A stretch of 64,000 bases of DNA from Bacteroidetes bacterium SW_9_63_38 (GTDB lineage: Bacteria; Bacteroidota; Rhodothermia; Rhodothermales; Salinibacteraceae). The notes below the pieces were generated by a model. The model saw nothing but the letters and a program-made list of their open reading frames with translations, was not told the DNA's origin and did not search any database. Shown piece by piece: positions 1 through 8,844 of this stretch (positions are counted from its first letter, which is position 1; the number at the start of each line of letters is the position of its first letter). Both the position numbers and the translations under genes were made by a program. Location of the stretch: assembly GCA_003022435.1 (NCBI GenBank), contig PXUA01000003.1, positions 124,001 through 188,000 of the forward strand. Direction: 5' to 3'.

Positions 1-659
1 CGCGGGTCGAACAGACGATCCAGGAGATTAAGGAGGCGCAGGCGGAGACGGAGGCCACGAAGGAGGCCCGGGAGAAGCTGGATGCGTACAAAGAGAATCT
101 GGCCGAGAATCGCGAAGAGACGGCCGCCGCGGCGTCGGCGCCCGTGGAGGAGGATGAGCCGGAGGCCCCGGAGCCGTCCAATGGGCAGTTGGAGGGCGAC
201 CCGGACGCGCCGATTCACGAGGGCGATCGGGTGCTGGTGGACGACGGCTCGACGGAGATGGAGGTGCAGGAGGTTGACAACGGGGAGGCGGTCGTCATCA
301 TGGGCTCGATGCACATGCGCGTCGAGCTGGATCGGCTCACGAAGGTCGGTGGGCCGGAGCGGGCGGAGGAGCCGCAGCCGACGACGAGCGGCGAGTCGAC
401 GATGGCGGCCTTAAAGGCGAGCCCGTCGATCGACGTGCGGGGCCAGCGCGTGGACGAGGCGCGGCAGAACGTCCAGTACTTTCTCGACGATGCCATCGCG
501 GCGGGGCTCGACACAGTCGAGATCCTGCACGGAAAGGGAACCGGAGCGCTCCGCGAGTCTCTCCACGACTTGCTTCGGGAGCGGTCGGATATTTCCGACT
601 ACGGCAAGGCCCCGATCGAGGAGGGCGGGGCCGGGGTGACGAAGGTGAGGCTTTCTTAG
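1..659 (+). CDS. mutS2: MutS2 family endonuclease, C-terminal part (5' end outside window)
   Basis: This is the last 218 residues of a MutS2 protein, which in other bacteria acts on recombination intermediates or collided ribosomes. The reading frame is open from the window edge. It begins in a Glu/Lys/Ala-rich coiled-coil stretch, passes through a small beta-rich KOW-like module (about residues 75-110, with GDRVLV and a conserved MGSMHMRV segment), and ends in an Smr domain of about 75 residues with IDVRGQRVDEA and the HGKGTGALR signature. The ATPase and lever domains must lie upstream of base 1. The stop codon TAG at 657-659 is made of the first three bases of a repeat element (see MITE-A copy 1), so the natural 3' end may have been altered by that insertion. 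Identification as MutS2 is firm from the coiled coil plus KOW plus Smr order. Confidence 0.93.
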   Translation, partial: RVEQTIQEIKEAQAETEATKEAREKLDAYKENLAENREETAAAASAPVEEDEPEAPEPSNGQLEGDPDAPIHEGDRVLVDDGSTEMEVQEVDNGEAVVIMGSMHMRVELDRLTKVGGPERAEEPQPTTSGESTMAALKASPSIDVRGQRVDEARQNVQYFLDDAIAAGLDTVEILHGKGTGALRESLHDLLRERSDISDYGKAPIEEGGAGVTKVRLS

Positions 660-759
660 TGCAGCTTCAACTGGTCCGTTGTGCAATCGAGATCCCTCAA
701 GCTGGAGCGTGGAGCAATAGCAAACTGCCTTCCCCAAAAGATCGTTTGAAGCTACATTA
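657..759 (+). mobile_element. MITE-A copy 1 (about 103 bp, TIRs, TA duplication)
   Basis: This non-coding element matches copy 3 at 30850-30952 over its whole 103-base length and matches most of a truncated copy 2 at 7318. The left end reads TA then GTGCAGCTTCAA. The right end is its near-complement, TTGAAGCTACAT then TA, with two changes from the perfect repeat seen in copy 3. The TA at each end looks like a target duplication, as made by IS630/Tc1-mariner-type transposases. No transposase is encoded here. The element starts on the mutS2 stop codon. Confidence 0.85.
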
Positions 760-760
760 G

Positions 761-832
761 TGTGGGAGTATGGGACTTTGGGAGCAGAACTGTCATGCTC
801 CCATACCCCCACACGCCCAAACTCCCATACGC
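761..832. repeat. Degenerate GGGAGTATGGG tract, inverted on itself
   Basis: A run of GGGAGTATGGG-like units (761-785) is followed by its complement, CCCATAC/CCCACAC units (799-832), so the region can fold into an imperfect hairpin. It lies directly after MITE-A copy 1 and 88 bases before the next start codon. It belongs to the same GGGAGTGTGGGAG-type tract family seen at 17581, 22381, 33187, 55855, 61705 and 62655. Confidence 0.7.
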
Positions 833-919
833 AGCAGTTGGAGGAACCGCGGCGTAGTTTGTAGCTTCGGCACGGCTTGCACGACTGCATTTTCTCAGAC
901 AGAACACGCTGCACGACTC

Positions 920-1906
920 ATGGCGCACGTCGTTGTTACACGTCCTCTCATTGAGAATGGTCTTAAGGAGCTTCAGGACGCGCACACGGTCACGGTTTGT
1001 GATCCGCCTGAGGGGGCGGCCCGGTCGGAGGACGAGCTTATCAAGCTGGCGTCGGACGCCGACGTGCTCTTGACGGTACTTGCCGATCCGGTGACGGAGC
1101 GCGTTTTTGAGGCGTGCCCGAATCTGCAGATGGTGGCCCAGTACGCGGTGGGCATCGACAACATCGACCTGGACGCCGCGGCGGCGCACAACGTGGTGGT
1201 CACGCATACGCCCGGCGTGCTTACCGACGCAACGGCCGACATGGCGTGGGCGCTGCTGCTGGGGGCGGCCCGCCACGTGACGGCGGCGGATCAGTACGTC
1301 CGCGATGGGACGTTTGAACGCTGGGAGACGACGCTCCTGCTGGGCACGGAGCTGGCGGACAAGACGCTCGGCATTGTGGGGCTGGGACGCATCGGGGCGG
1401 CCACGGCGCGGCGGGGGCTCGGCTTCGGCATGGACGTGGTGTACCACAACCGCCACCGGGCCAACCCGACGGTCGAACGGCAGACGAATGCCGAGTACGT
1501 GGCACTCGACGAACTGCTGGCCACAAGCGATGTGGTGTCGCTGCACTGCCCGCTTAACGAAGACAGCCACTACCTCATCGACGCCGACGCCCTGGCGACA
1601 ATGAAGGACACCGCCATTCTTGTGAATACGGCACGCGGGGCCGTTGTGGATGAGAACGCGTTGGTGGAGGCGATCGGCGACGGCACGATTGCGGCAGCGG
1701 GCCTCGACGTCTTTGAGGACGAGCCGGACGTGCATCCGGGTCTCATTGAGCAGGAGCGGGCGGTGCTCGCGCCGCACCTGGGAAGTGCTACGACGGAGGC
1801 CCGGACCAAAATGGCACACATGTGCGTGGCGTCGATCACCGCTGTGCTCGAGGAGCACGACGACGTGCCGCACCGGGCTGTGGAGAACGGGTCGCAATGG
1901 AAGTGA
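920..1906 (+). CDS. D-isomer-specific 2-hydroxyacid dehydrogenase (glyoxylate/hydroxypyruvate reductase-like)
   Basis: A 328-residue NAD(P)-dependent dehydrogenase that reversibly reduces 2-keto acids to D-2-hydroxy acids; the closest type by eye is glyoxylate reductase/D-glycerate dehydrogenase. The nucleotide-binding loop is G154-L-G-R-I-G159. The catalytic triad typical of the family is present: Arg239 in NTARG, Glu268 in DVFEDEP and His286 in APHLGSAT. The substrate-side segment VGIDNIDLDAA is also conserved. The reading frame is open back to 770, but the ATG at 920 gives the normal N-terminus (MAHVVVTRPL), whereas the extension would read through the intergenic tract. The exact substrate cannot be told from sequence. 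It stands alone between mutS2 and a DUF4783 gene. Confidence 0.9.
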   Translation: MAHVVVTRPLIENGLKELQDAHTVTVCDPPEGAARSEDELIKLASDADVLLTVLADPVTERVFEACPNLQMVAQYAVGIDNIDLDAAAAHNVVVTHTPGVLTDATADMAWALLLGAARHVTAADQYVRDGTFERWETTLLLGTELADKTLGIVGLGRIGAATARRGLGFGMDVVYHNRHRANPTVERQTNAEYVALDELLATSDVVSLHCPLNEDSHYLIDADALATMKDTAILVNTARGAVVDENALVEAIGDGTIAAAGLDVFEDEPDVHPGLIEQERAVLAPHLGSATTEARTKMAHMCVASITAVLEEHDDVPHRAVENGSQWK

Positions 1907-2064
1907 GGGGCGCGATGGACGGTGGCGTGGCAAATTCCGGACACGTCTGGAGGCGAGAGGAGAGCGGAGGGGACGTTGCGCCCGACGGTGCACTTTTTGC
2001 CCGGTGTCGGTATGTAGGTCAACGACGGCGCTTTTCTCTTCTGGAAACCGGTTCCTTCGCGACC

Positions 2065-2505
2065 ATGACTCCGGTGCGTGTTCTCTTCCTCCTGCTGTTG
2101 TTGCTCGGAGGCGGCGTGACGGCTGCCTGCGGCCAAGTTCCGATCCAGGAGACGCCGGCCGCCGTGCCGGACAGTGTCGTGGAGCGGGTCGTGACGGCGT
2201 TTGCGGACGGCGAGGCGGAGCCCCTGCTCACCCCTGCGACCGATCGGGTGGAGGTCAGTCTCTTCGGCGCCCGAACGTTTTACAGCAGAGCACAGGCATT
2301 CTACGTGCTCCGCGAGTTCTTCGACGCGCATCCGCCGGCCGACTTTCAGTTGAGCGACATCACGGCGACGGAGCACAGTTGCTTCGTTCAGGGGCAGTAT
2401 GCGCACGACGGCGGCGATATTTCGCTCCAGGTGTACGTGCGGCTCGCAGCGCGGGACGAGACATGGCGGCTGCAGGAGGTCCGAATCGATGAGGGCGTTG
2501 AGTAG
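2065..2505 (+). CDS. DUF4783 family exported protein
   Basis: A 146-residue exported protein. The ATG at 2065 is chosen because it is followed at once by a signal sequence (MTPVRVLFLLLLLLGG) ending near VTAACGQ, which could be a signal peptidase I site or a weak lipobox with Cys22. The mature part looks like DUF4783, an NTF2-like fold common in Bacteroidota and Rhodothermota, with the typical features V-x-A-F-x-x-G, a central RTFYSRAQAFYVLREFF helix and a C-terminal WRLQEVRID strand. Function is unknown for the family. The reading frame is open upstream to 1822 but that part is not convincing protein. It precedes the histidine kinase by 118 bases on the same strand, so co-transcription is possible. 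Confidence 0.82.
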   Translation: MTPVRVLFLLLLLLGGGVTAACGQVPIQETPAAVPDSVVERVVTAFADGEAEPLLTPATDRVEVSLFGARTFYSRAQAFYVLREFFDAHPPADFQLSDITATEHSCFVQGQYAHDGGDISLQVYVRLAARDETWRLQEVRIDEGVE

Positions 2506-2623
2506 TATCTCTTGCCCTCTCTGAGCGATCGGGATGGGGAGACTGGGAGCAACCGTTGTTCTGTGTGTTGCACGAGGACGGGGAAACGCCCCGACGGGTA
2601 CTTCTTCTCTGGTTGACGTGTTC

Positions 2624-5600
2624 ATGGTTGCGCGTGTGCTCCAATATCTCCGCCGGGCTCCGTGGACGAGTGCGGGGCTGGGGCTCGTCGGGGTGCTCGT
2701 CGTGATCGGAGCTGTGCGGGGCGGGATGGTGCGCTGGGTGCAGGAGCACCCGGACGCCCGGCGGGCAGCGGTTGTGGACGAGGCCCTCGGGACGGTCGAC
2801 GACCGATTCCGGGCGCTACGGACCCGGGTGGAAGGACAGGCGGAGCGGCTCGCCACAGATTCTGTCATCGTGCGCGGGGTATTGGCGTGGAGCGAGCGAG
2901 GGGTCCGGTCCGATTCGATGGCGCGGTATCTTCTCGATGTCCAGACTGACCACCGCACGACGATCGAAGTATACAGCACCGTGCCGCGGGTGCTGGCCTG
3001 GAACGGACGGCACGTGCCGCTCGGAGATGTGCCGCGGACGGAGGCGTTCCTCCAGCGACCGCAGACGACTGTTCTAAACGACGGCACTGTGCGGCACGCC
3101 CTGGCCGTCTGGTGGCCGGTGCAGGTGCAGGGAGAAGTAAGGGGAGCGGTGCGGGTGGTGCGGACAATCCGATACCGGCCGCCGATCCAAAACCGACACG
3201 TGCAGGGCTTTAGTCTGCTGGAGGCCTGGGAGCGGGAAACGGGGGAGTCTCTTCGGCTTCGATGGACGACGTCGCCGTCAAAACCCAGCGGGCCCCACCG
3301 GGTCCTGCGAGGTGCCCACGACGAGGTGCTCGGGTATGTGACTGTCAATCCGCCGTCGGATGCACAGCTGGTGCGGCGCACAAAGACGTTCTACGACGAT
3401 TTGCTGGCCGGGGGCATCGTGTTGCTACTGGGATGGCTTGTCGGCGTCGCGGTGCGCTGGTACTGGCAGCTCGCCCGGCGCCCCGGCCTGCGGCGGCACG
3501 GGCGAGCACGGACCGCGGCGGCCGGGCGACTGGCCTGCGCGGCCGGGCTCTGGGTCGCCGCTCGATATCTCCTGCTTGCGCTCGATGTGCCGGTCCGGTG
3601 GGGCGAGTACGTGCCCGGCCTGTCGGGGTTGTTCGATCCCACCCGGTTTGCCTCGACGGTCGGGGGGGGCGTCCTTCGCTCTATCGGCGATCTGTTTTTG
3701 ACGGGCGGGTGGGCCGTGCTCCTCGCTGCTGGGGGCGTGCATCTGGCCCTGAAGTACCGGCCCCGCGCCGAGTCCGTGCTGGCGCTTGTGCGTAAGCTGC
3801 GGCAGCAGGGACGAGAGACGCCCTCTGCCCTGCGGTTTCTGGGGCTCGTCGGGGGGCTGGTGGCGACGAGTCTGGGGAGCATTCTGGCCCTCGCGTACGT
3901 CGTGCGTCGGGCTGTGCTCGACAGCACGCTCGACTTCTTCTCGCGGACTGGGCTGCTGCCCGAGCCGATGGTTATGTTCGTGCTGGCGGCCCTGGTGCTT
4001 ATGGTGGTGGCGGTGCTCCTCTTCGGCGTGGCGTGCAGTTGGGTGGGCCTGCGCCTGGGAATGCGGGTCCGGCCCGACTGGCCTCGAGGCCTCGTGCCGT
4101 CGAGCGCGGCCGTGGCGTTTGCCGGGGGCGTGGCGGCGCTGTATCTGGGAACCGACGCGCAGGGACTGGTGCCGTTTCCGTACCCGCTGGCCCTGATGGG
4201 GGTGGTGGGCGGGGCGGCTGTGTACGGCATGGTGGGGCGCCATGACGGGGCGGAGGTGCTCACCGTTCGAGGATTGCTGCTCTGTCTGATTGCCGTCACA
4301 CTGCTCTTCTACCCACTCCTCCACGCGGGCATGGACGCGAAGCGACGGACGCGCATGGTGGAGGCGACCCGCTCATTTGAGGAGGGCTACGACCCGCGGG
4401 CGCTCTATTCGCTGCGGCAGATGGTTCGCTCGACGAACGATGAGCTGGTGCCCCGGCTGGTGCGAATGGGCGAACGGGATGTGCCGCCAGCGGTGGACTC
4501 GGTGACCACCCGGCTCGTGCGACGGTCGCTGCTGGCGTCGCTCAACAGTTACGAGGTGAGCCTGTCGCTGTTGGACGTCGACGGCACTCGCTATCGCCGG
4601 TACGGCGTAGACGAACCGGAGCGGCGCTCCGCGTCCCGCACCCGCAGTGAGGGCACGGAGGTGTTTACGGTGCTCCGTCGCCTTCACGATCGGCAGCCGA
4701 TGCCGGGGCCGGTGGTCGAGCGACTTACGGCCAGCCGGGACGGAGACTTCCAGTACGCAGGCCTGTTGCGGGTGTGGGGGGGCGAAAACGACGACGGGGG
4801 ATGGGTATTGCTCCGTGCCGAGCCGCGCTCCATTCTGCCGGGGACGGGGCCGGGCGTCCCCCGCGTTCTTCTCCCGGACGGCTCCTTCAGCGACCTGTAC
4901 GCGGAGCTGTCCCTGGCGGAGTTTCAGGAGGGCATCCTGACGCGGAACTACGGGGGGAGCTTCGGGCGCACGCGACTGCAGCCCGGGTACGCGTCTCAAC
5001 TCCAGACACAGTCCTCGTTTTGGACCCACGAGACGATCCAGGGGCGTCCGTACCTCACGTATTATCGGCGCTCGTCGGATTATCGGCGCTCGTCGGATCC
5101 CGAATCCACGACGGTCGCGGCCCGCATTCCGTCCATTCTCGCGTTCGATCATCTGTACTATCTGCTTCGCGTGACGGGGGCCGGGCTCGGGGTGGGACTG
5201 CTCGTCTATCTGCTAGGCCTCTACGTCCGATTTCGCCTCGGGCGGGTGCCGACCGAGCGGGTGCGGTTCCGCAACAAGGTGCTGAACGCCTTTCTGACGG
5301 TGGGCATCGTGTCAATGGCGGCGGTGGGCGTGGTTGGCGTGCAGGTGGTGACCGGCGAGACCGAGCGGGTTGTGGAGCGGCGCCTCCGCGACCACCTGGC
5401 CCGCGTGGAAGAGGCGCTGTCGCTGGAGGCGCGTCCCGACGAGCCGCTCTGGCGGACCGCCCGACGCATGGACGTGGACTCCCTCGCGGCGCGGGTGGGA
5501 CTCAACCTGCGGGTGTATGAGGACGGGCGGCTGGTGGGCACGAGCCGACCCCGCCTGGTTCGGGACGGCCTCGTGGGCAAGCGCCTGCCGGGTTCCGTGT

Positions 5601-6730
5601 ACCGCGCGGTTTACAGCAACGCGTACCGGTTTACGGCCGATCAGGCGGCGATTGGGGACTTTCAGTACCGGGTCGGGTACCAGGCGCTGATGGACGAGGG
5701 CGGACGGCCGCGGCTCGTGGTGGCGGTCCCGACGCTCACGCAGCAGGAGCAGGTTGTGGAGGAGCAGGCCCGCACCCTCGCCTACCTGTTCGGGGCTCTT
5801 CTCGTCCTCGTCGTCGCGGTGATGATTACCGCAGTCCTCCTGGCGAACGCCCTCGCTCAGCCCATCGCCCGTCTCCGCAAGGGGCTCGAAGCGGTGGGGG
5901 AGGGCCGCTTCGCGGAGGCCCTCCCCGTCGACACGCGCGACGAGCTCGGCGACCTCGTCCGCACCTTCAACGAGATGCGCGCCCAGCTTGCCGAGAGCCG
6001 GCGCAAGCTGGCCCAGCAGGAGCGCGAACTGGCGTGGCGCGAGATGGCCCGGCAGGTGGCCCACGAGATTAAAAACCCGCTCACCCCGATGAAGCTGTCC
6101 ATCCAGCACCTGCGTCGGGCCTTCCAGCAGGAGCACGAGCCGGCCGACGACTCGGAGCTCGTGGCGCTTTTCGACCGCATCACGTCGACGCTGATCGAGC
6201 AGATCGAATCGCTGGTGCACATCGCGAATGAGTTCTCCACGTTTGCGCGCCTGCCGACCCGTGTGCCTGAGCCGCTCGACCTGAACGAGGTCGTGCAGGA
6301 AGCCGTTCGCCTGATAGGCGAGGAGACCAACCGGGAGGGGGTTCAAGTCGGTCTCCATCCCGACCCGCTGGTTGTGGAGGCCGACCGTGAGGAATTGCGC
6401 CGCACCTACATCAATCTCCTCAAGAATGCCGTCCAGGCCCTGCCCGACGACCGCGAGGGACAGGTTCGGGTGTCGACGCGACTTGTGGAGGACGAAGGGA
6501 CGCCGTGGGTCGAAAGTCGGGTCGTGGACAACGGCACTGGGATTCCGCCGGAGGTCCAGGACAAAATTTTTGAGCCCAACTTTTCGACCAAGACGAGTGG
6601 GACGGGGCTCGGGCTTGCCATTGTCCAAAAGACGATCGACGATCTCGGCGGTACGATTAACTACGACACCACCGAGGGCGAAGGCACGACCTTTCGGCTG
6701 CGACTTCCTCCTGCTGAGCAGCCGGACTGA
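2624..6730 (+). CDS. Very large multi-pass membrane sensor histidine kinase (NtrY-like core)
   Basis: A 1368-residue sensor kinase. The C-terminal third is canonical: a transmembrane helix near 1050-1075, a HAMP linker (LAQPIARLRKGLEAV), a HisKA box with phospho-acceptor His1147 in HEIKNPLTPMKLS, an N box near 1264 (NLLKNAVQAL) and ATP-lid motifs DNGTGIP and GTGLGLAIV. HEIKNPLTP is the NtrY/AtoS style. The first two thirds are unusual: an N-terminal helix, an extracytoplasmic segment, then about eight membrane helices between roughly 260 and 590, a second soluble block (about 600-840) with a duplicated YRRSSD hexapeptide near 815-827, and two more helices near 845-905 before a short sensor loop. 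ATG 2624 is preferred over an upstream start at 2534 because it places a membrane helix at the N-terminus. No response regulator gene is adjacent, so its partner lies elsewhere. Confidence 0.9.
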   Translation: MVARVLQYLRRAPWTSAGLGLVGVLVVIGAVRGGMVRWVQEHPDARRAAVVDEALGTVDDRFRALRTRVEGQAERLATDSVIVRGVLAWSERGVRSDSMARYLLDVQTDHRTTIEVYSTVPRVLAWNGRHVPLGDVPRTEAFLQRPQTTVLNDGTVRHALAVWWPVQVQGEVRGAVRVVRTIRYRPPIQNRHVQGFSLLEAWERETGESLRLRWTTSPSKPSGPHRVLRGAHDEVLGYVTVNPPSDAQLVRRTKTFYDDLLAGGIVLLLGWLVGVAVRWYWQLARRPGLRRHGRARTAAAGRLACAAGLWVAARYLLLALDVPVRWGEYVPGLSGLFDPTRFASTVGGGVLRSIGDLFLTGGWAVLLAAGGVHLALKYRPRAESVLALVRKLRQQGRETPSALRFLGLVGGLVATSLGSILALAYVVRRAVLDSTLDFFSRTGLLPEPMVMFVLAALVLMVVAVLLFGVACSWVGLRLGMRVRPDWPRGLVPSSAAVAFAGGVAALYLGTDAQGLVPFPYPLALMGVVGGAAVYGMVGRHDGAEVLTVRGLLLCLIAVTLLFYPLLHAGMDAKRRTRMVEATRSFEEGYDPRALYSLRQMVRSTNDELVPRLVRMGERDVPPAVDSVTTRLVRRSLLASLNSYEVSLSLLDVDGTRYRRYGVDEPERRSASRTRSEGTEVFTVLRRLHDRQPMPGPVVERLTASRDGDFQYAGLLRVWGGENDDGGWVLLRAEPRSILPGTGPGVPRVLLPDGSFSDLYAELSLAEFQEGILTRNYGGSFGRTRLQPGYASQLQTQSSFWTHETIQGRPYLTYYRRSSDYRRSSDPESTTVAARIPSILAFDHLYYLLRVTGAGLGVGLLVYLLGLYVRFRLGRVPTERVRFRNKVLNAFLTVGIVSMAAVGVVGVQVVTGETERVVERRLRDHLARVEEALSLEARPDEPLWRTARRMDVDSLAARVGLNLRVYEDGRLVGTSRPRLVRDGLVGKRLPGSVYRAVYSNAYRFTADQAAIGDFQYRVGYQALMDEGGRPRLVVAVPTLTQQEQVVEEQARTLAYLFGALLVLVVAVMITAVLLANALAQPIARLRKGLEAVGEGRFAEALPVDTRDELGDLVRTFNEMRAQLAESRRKLAQQERELAWREMARQVAHEIKNPLTPMKLSIQHLRRAFQQEHEPADDSELVALFDRITSTLIEQIESLVHIANEFSTFARLPTRVPEPLDLNEVVQEAVRLIGEETNREGVQVGLHPDPLVVEADREELRRTYINLLKNAVQALPDDREGQVRVSTRLVEDEGTPWVESRVVDNGTGIPPEVQDKIFEPNFSTKTSGTGLGLAIVQKTIDDLGGTINYDTTEGEGTTFRLRLPPAEQPD

Positions 6731-6906
6731 ACGCGACAGGGATGCTGCCCTCTGGTTTATATACTTTGCTAAAAAGGCTTAAGTCCAAAAAGTAAAACTG
6801 AAATGAATGTAACGTACTTACATTGACAAGGTGTCTGGTAAAAAACTTTACAAAACCTGATGGTTGGTTTTACTCTCCCGGATATATTTCCCCGCCGAAT
6901 CGCGAT

Positions 6907-7197
6907 ATGATGAAGCGTCGCTTCTGGAGCGTATTCTGTGTGGTTCTCGTCTGGGGGCTGCTGATGAGCAGCGGGGTCGCGTATGCCCAGGACGGGCCCG
7001 GCGGAGTGGGGGGAACTGGGGGCAGTTCCGACCTGCTGACCTGGCTCCGGGCGGAGGACCTCGTGCTCAACGACGGGGACTTTGTGAACACCTGGCCCGA
7101 TGCCAGCGGCAACGGCGACTACGACCTCGGCGTGTTCGGCGTCGGACAGGAGTCGGCGGCCACGGAGAGGAGAACCGGTCGGGCGACTCGGAAGTAG
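6907..7197 (+). pseudogene. N-terminal remnant of a large secreted protein
   Basis: The reading frame starts with a good signal peptide (MMKRRFWSVFCVVLVWGLL ending AYAQ), a Gly-rich linker (GPGGVGGTGGSS), then LLTWLRAEDLVLNDGD and VNTWPDASGNGDYD. This run is the usual start of large secreted or cell-surface proteins that carry a LamG/concanavalin-like domain. The frame ends after 96 residues with unrelated sequence (ATERRTGRATRK), and no continuation is visible in another frame before MITE-A copy 2 at 7318. It is most likely a truncated gene. The 130 bases upstream are unusually AT-rich for this genome and may hold its old promoter. Confidence 0.6.
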
Positions 7198-7317
7198 GGC
7201 CGGTGCCGGCGTGGGCGGAGCCGAGCTCCCCCGAAGAGCAAGATCAACCGACCCAGAAGATGGAGACGAAGAATCCCGGCCTGCCTCCCCCCGGAAACCG
7301 CGTCCCAATCGGCGGCC

Positions 7318-7415
7318 TAGTGCAGCTTCAACTGGTCCGTTGTGCAATCGAGCTTTGGACGGACCTCGTCCGTCCATCCCTCAAGCTGGAGCGTGGAGCA
7401 ATAGCAAACTGCTTT
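7318..7415 (+). mobile_element. MITE-A copy 2, truncated and with an internal 23-bp hairpin insert
   Basis: Matches MITE-A from the left TIR (TA then GTGCAGCTTCAA at 7318-7331) to CAAACTGCTTT at 7415, where similarity stops and the right TIR is missing. Relative to the other two copies it has about 23 extra bases at 7353-7375 that contain a perfect 8-base palindromic hairpin (GGACGGAC, loop CTC, GTCCGTCC). It lies between the secreted-protein remnant and the 3' end of the protease gene. Confidence 0.75.
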
Positions 7416-7444
7416 GAGAGTTGACCGAGACTGCGGAGCTGGGG

Positions 7445-8677
7445 TCAGGCGGCCCGGATGGCCTCGATCCGGTCCAGCAGGGGCGGATGCGAGTAGTCGA
7501 GCGCGACAGTGAGTGGGTGGGGGGCGAGGGTCGAGAGGTTCGTCTCCGCCAGGCGCTTGAGGCCGCCCACGAGCGCGCCGTCTTGCTGCGTGGTATTGAC
7601 GGCGTAGCGGTCGGCCTGGAACTCGTGGCGGCGCGACCAGGCGTTGAGGGGGATCGAGAGGAGGAGGTCGACCGGCGAGTACAGCAGGCCGAAGAACAGG
7701 AGGCCGGTGTACACGGCGGGCTGGTCGACGTAAAACGCCGAGAAGAGGGCGTCGACCTGGAGGAAGACCGACAGCAGCAGGAACAGGACGCCGGTCTGGA
7801 CGATGCTGATGGCGATGCGCTGGGGGATGTGGTTGAGCTTGTAGTGGCCCATCTCGTGGGCCACCACCGAGAGCAATTCGTCGTTGTCCAGTTCCTCGAC
7901 GAGCGTGTCGAAGAGCACGATGCGGCGGTTCGAACCGAAGCCGGTGAAGAAGGCATTGGCCTTGTTCGAGCGGCGCGAGCCGTCCATGACGTAGATCTCG
8001 TTCACCGGAAAGTCGACCTGGTCGGCGTAGCTCAGGATCGCGTCGCGCAGGCCCCCCTTCTCCAGCGGCTCGAAGTCATTGAAGAGCGGCATCAGGTAGC
8101 GGGGGGCGAAGAACTGCAGGAGCAGCATCACCGCCGTCACCGCGATCCAGGCGTAGATCCATCCGTACGGGCCCGTCGACTCGAAGAACCAGAGGATGGC
8201 GGCCAGGATGGGGCCGCCGATCGCAATTCCGAGCGCGAGGCTTTTCAACAGGTCGAGCACGAAGGTTTTCGGCGTCGTCTCGTTGAACCCGAAGCGCTCT
8301 TCGATCACGAATGTCGAGTAGACCGAGAACGGGAGCGAGAGCACGCCGCGCCCGAGCACGAGGAGGCCGATGTAGAAGAGGCCCGTCACGATCGGTCCGA
8401 AGCCCCAGCCGCGGACGATTGTGTCGAGCCATTCGAAGCCGCCCGCAAACCAGAAGCCGAGCAGGAGGACGAGGGCGAACGCGGACGACACGAGCCCGAA
8501 CCGAGTTTTTGTGCGGTTGTAGTCAAGGGCCTTGTCGTACTCCTCCTCGTCGAACGTGTCCGCAAACTCGTCCGGTACGGTGTCCGGCTGGTTGCGGAGG
8601 GTGAGGAGGTCGGAGACGACGCTGATAACGGACTCGGCCACCAGGGCCGCGAGGATGATAACGGTGTAGACGTTCAC
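7445..8677 (-). CDS. M48 family (Ste24/CAAX prenyl protease 1-like) membrane metalloprotease
   Basis: A roughly 410-residue integral membrane zinc protease. The zinc motif H274-E-M-G-H278 lies in VVAHEMGHYKLNHIP, and the third ligand Glu is in EFQADRYA about 75 residues later, both classic for M48. At least six hydrophobic helices surround the catalytic site. The segment VIEERFGFNETTPKTFVLD is the conserved cytoplasmic loop of Ste24-type enzymes. In eukaryotes Ste24 trims prenylated proteins; bacterial members probably do membrane-protein quality control. I chose the GTG at 8677 (NVYTVIILAALVAE), which gives the expected hydrophobic N-terminus; the frame is open to 8779 but that extension is polar and atypical. 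It is convergent with the remnant and MITE on its 3' side. Confidence 0.9.
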   Translation of the reverse strand: MNVYTVIILAALVAESVISVVSDLLTLRNQPDTVPDEFADTFDEEEYDKALDYNRTKTRFGLVSSAFALVLLLGFWFAGGFEWLDTIVRGWGFGPIVTGLFYIGLLVLGRGVLSLPFSVYSTFVIEERFGFNETTPKTFVLDLLKSLALGIAIGGPILAAILWFFESTGPYGWIYAWIAVTAVMLLLQFFAPRYLMPLFNDFEPLEKGGLRDAILSYADQVDFPVNEIYVMDGSRRSNKANAFFTGFGSNRRIVLFDTLVEELDNDELLSVVAHEMGHYKLNHIPQRIAISIVQTGVLFLLLSVFLQVDALFSAFYVDQPAVYTGLLFFGLLYSPVDLLLSIPLNAWSRRHEFQADRYAVNTTQQDGALVGGLKRLAETNLSTLAPHPLTVALDYSHPPLLDRIEAIRAA

Positions 8678-8844
8678 GGAAAAAACAGTGTTGTGCGAGC
8701 AGCTACTGACGTTTCGGGCCTCGATCCAGATAAGACGACTAACACCTATAGACGAAAGGAGCAGTGGTCCGTTTGGCACGAACTGCGGTCGTCACAGGAC
8801 GTACAGGCAATTGAATAGTCTTTTCACGTTCCGGTCCATCCTCC

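Noticed and set aside
4373-6628. Long minus-strand open frames inside the histidine kinase gene
   Set aside because: They are mirror images of a strongly coding plus-strand gene; their composition (His/Arg/Leu-rich) is typical of antisense reading in GC-rich DNA.
6823-6851. TTGACA-like box in the AT-rich stretch before the secreted-protein remnant
   Set aside because: The matching downstream box is poor and promoter consensus in this lineage is not known to me, so I do not list it as a promoter.
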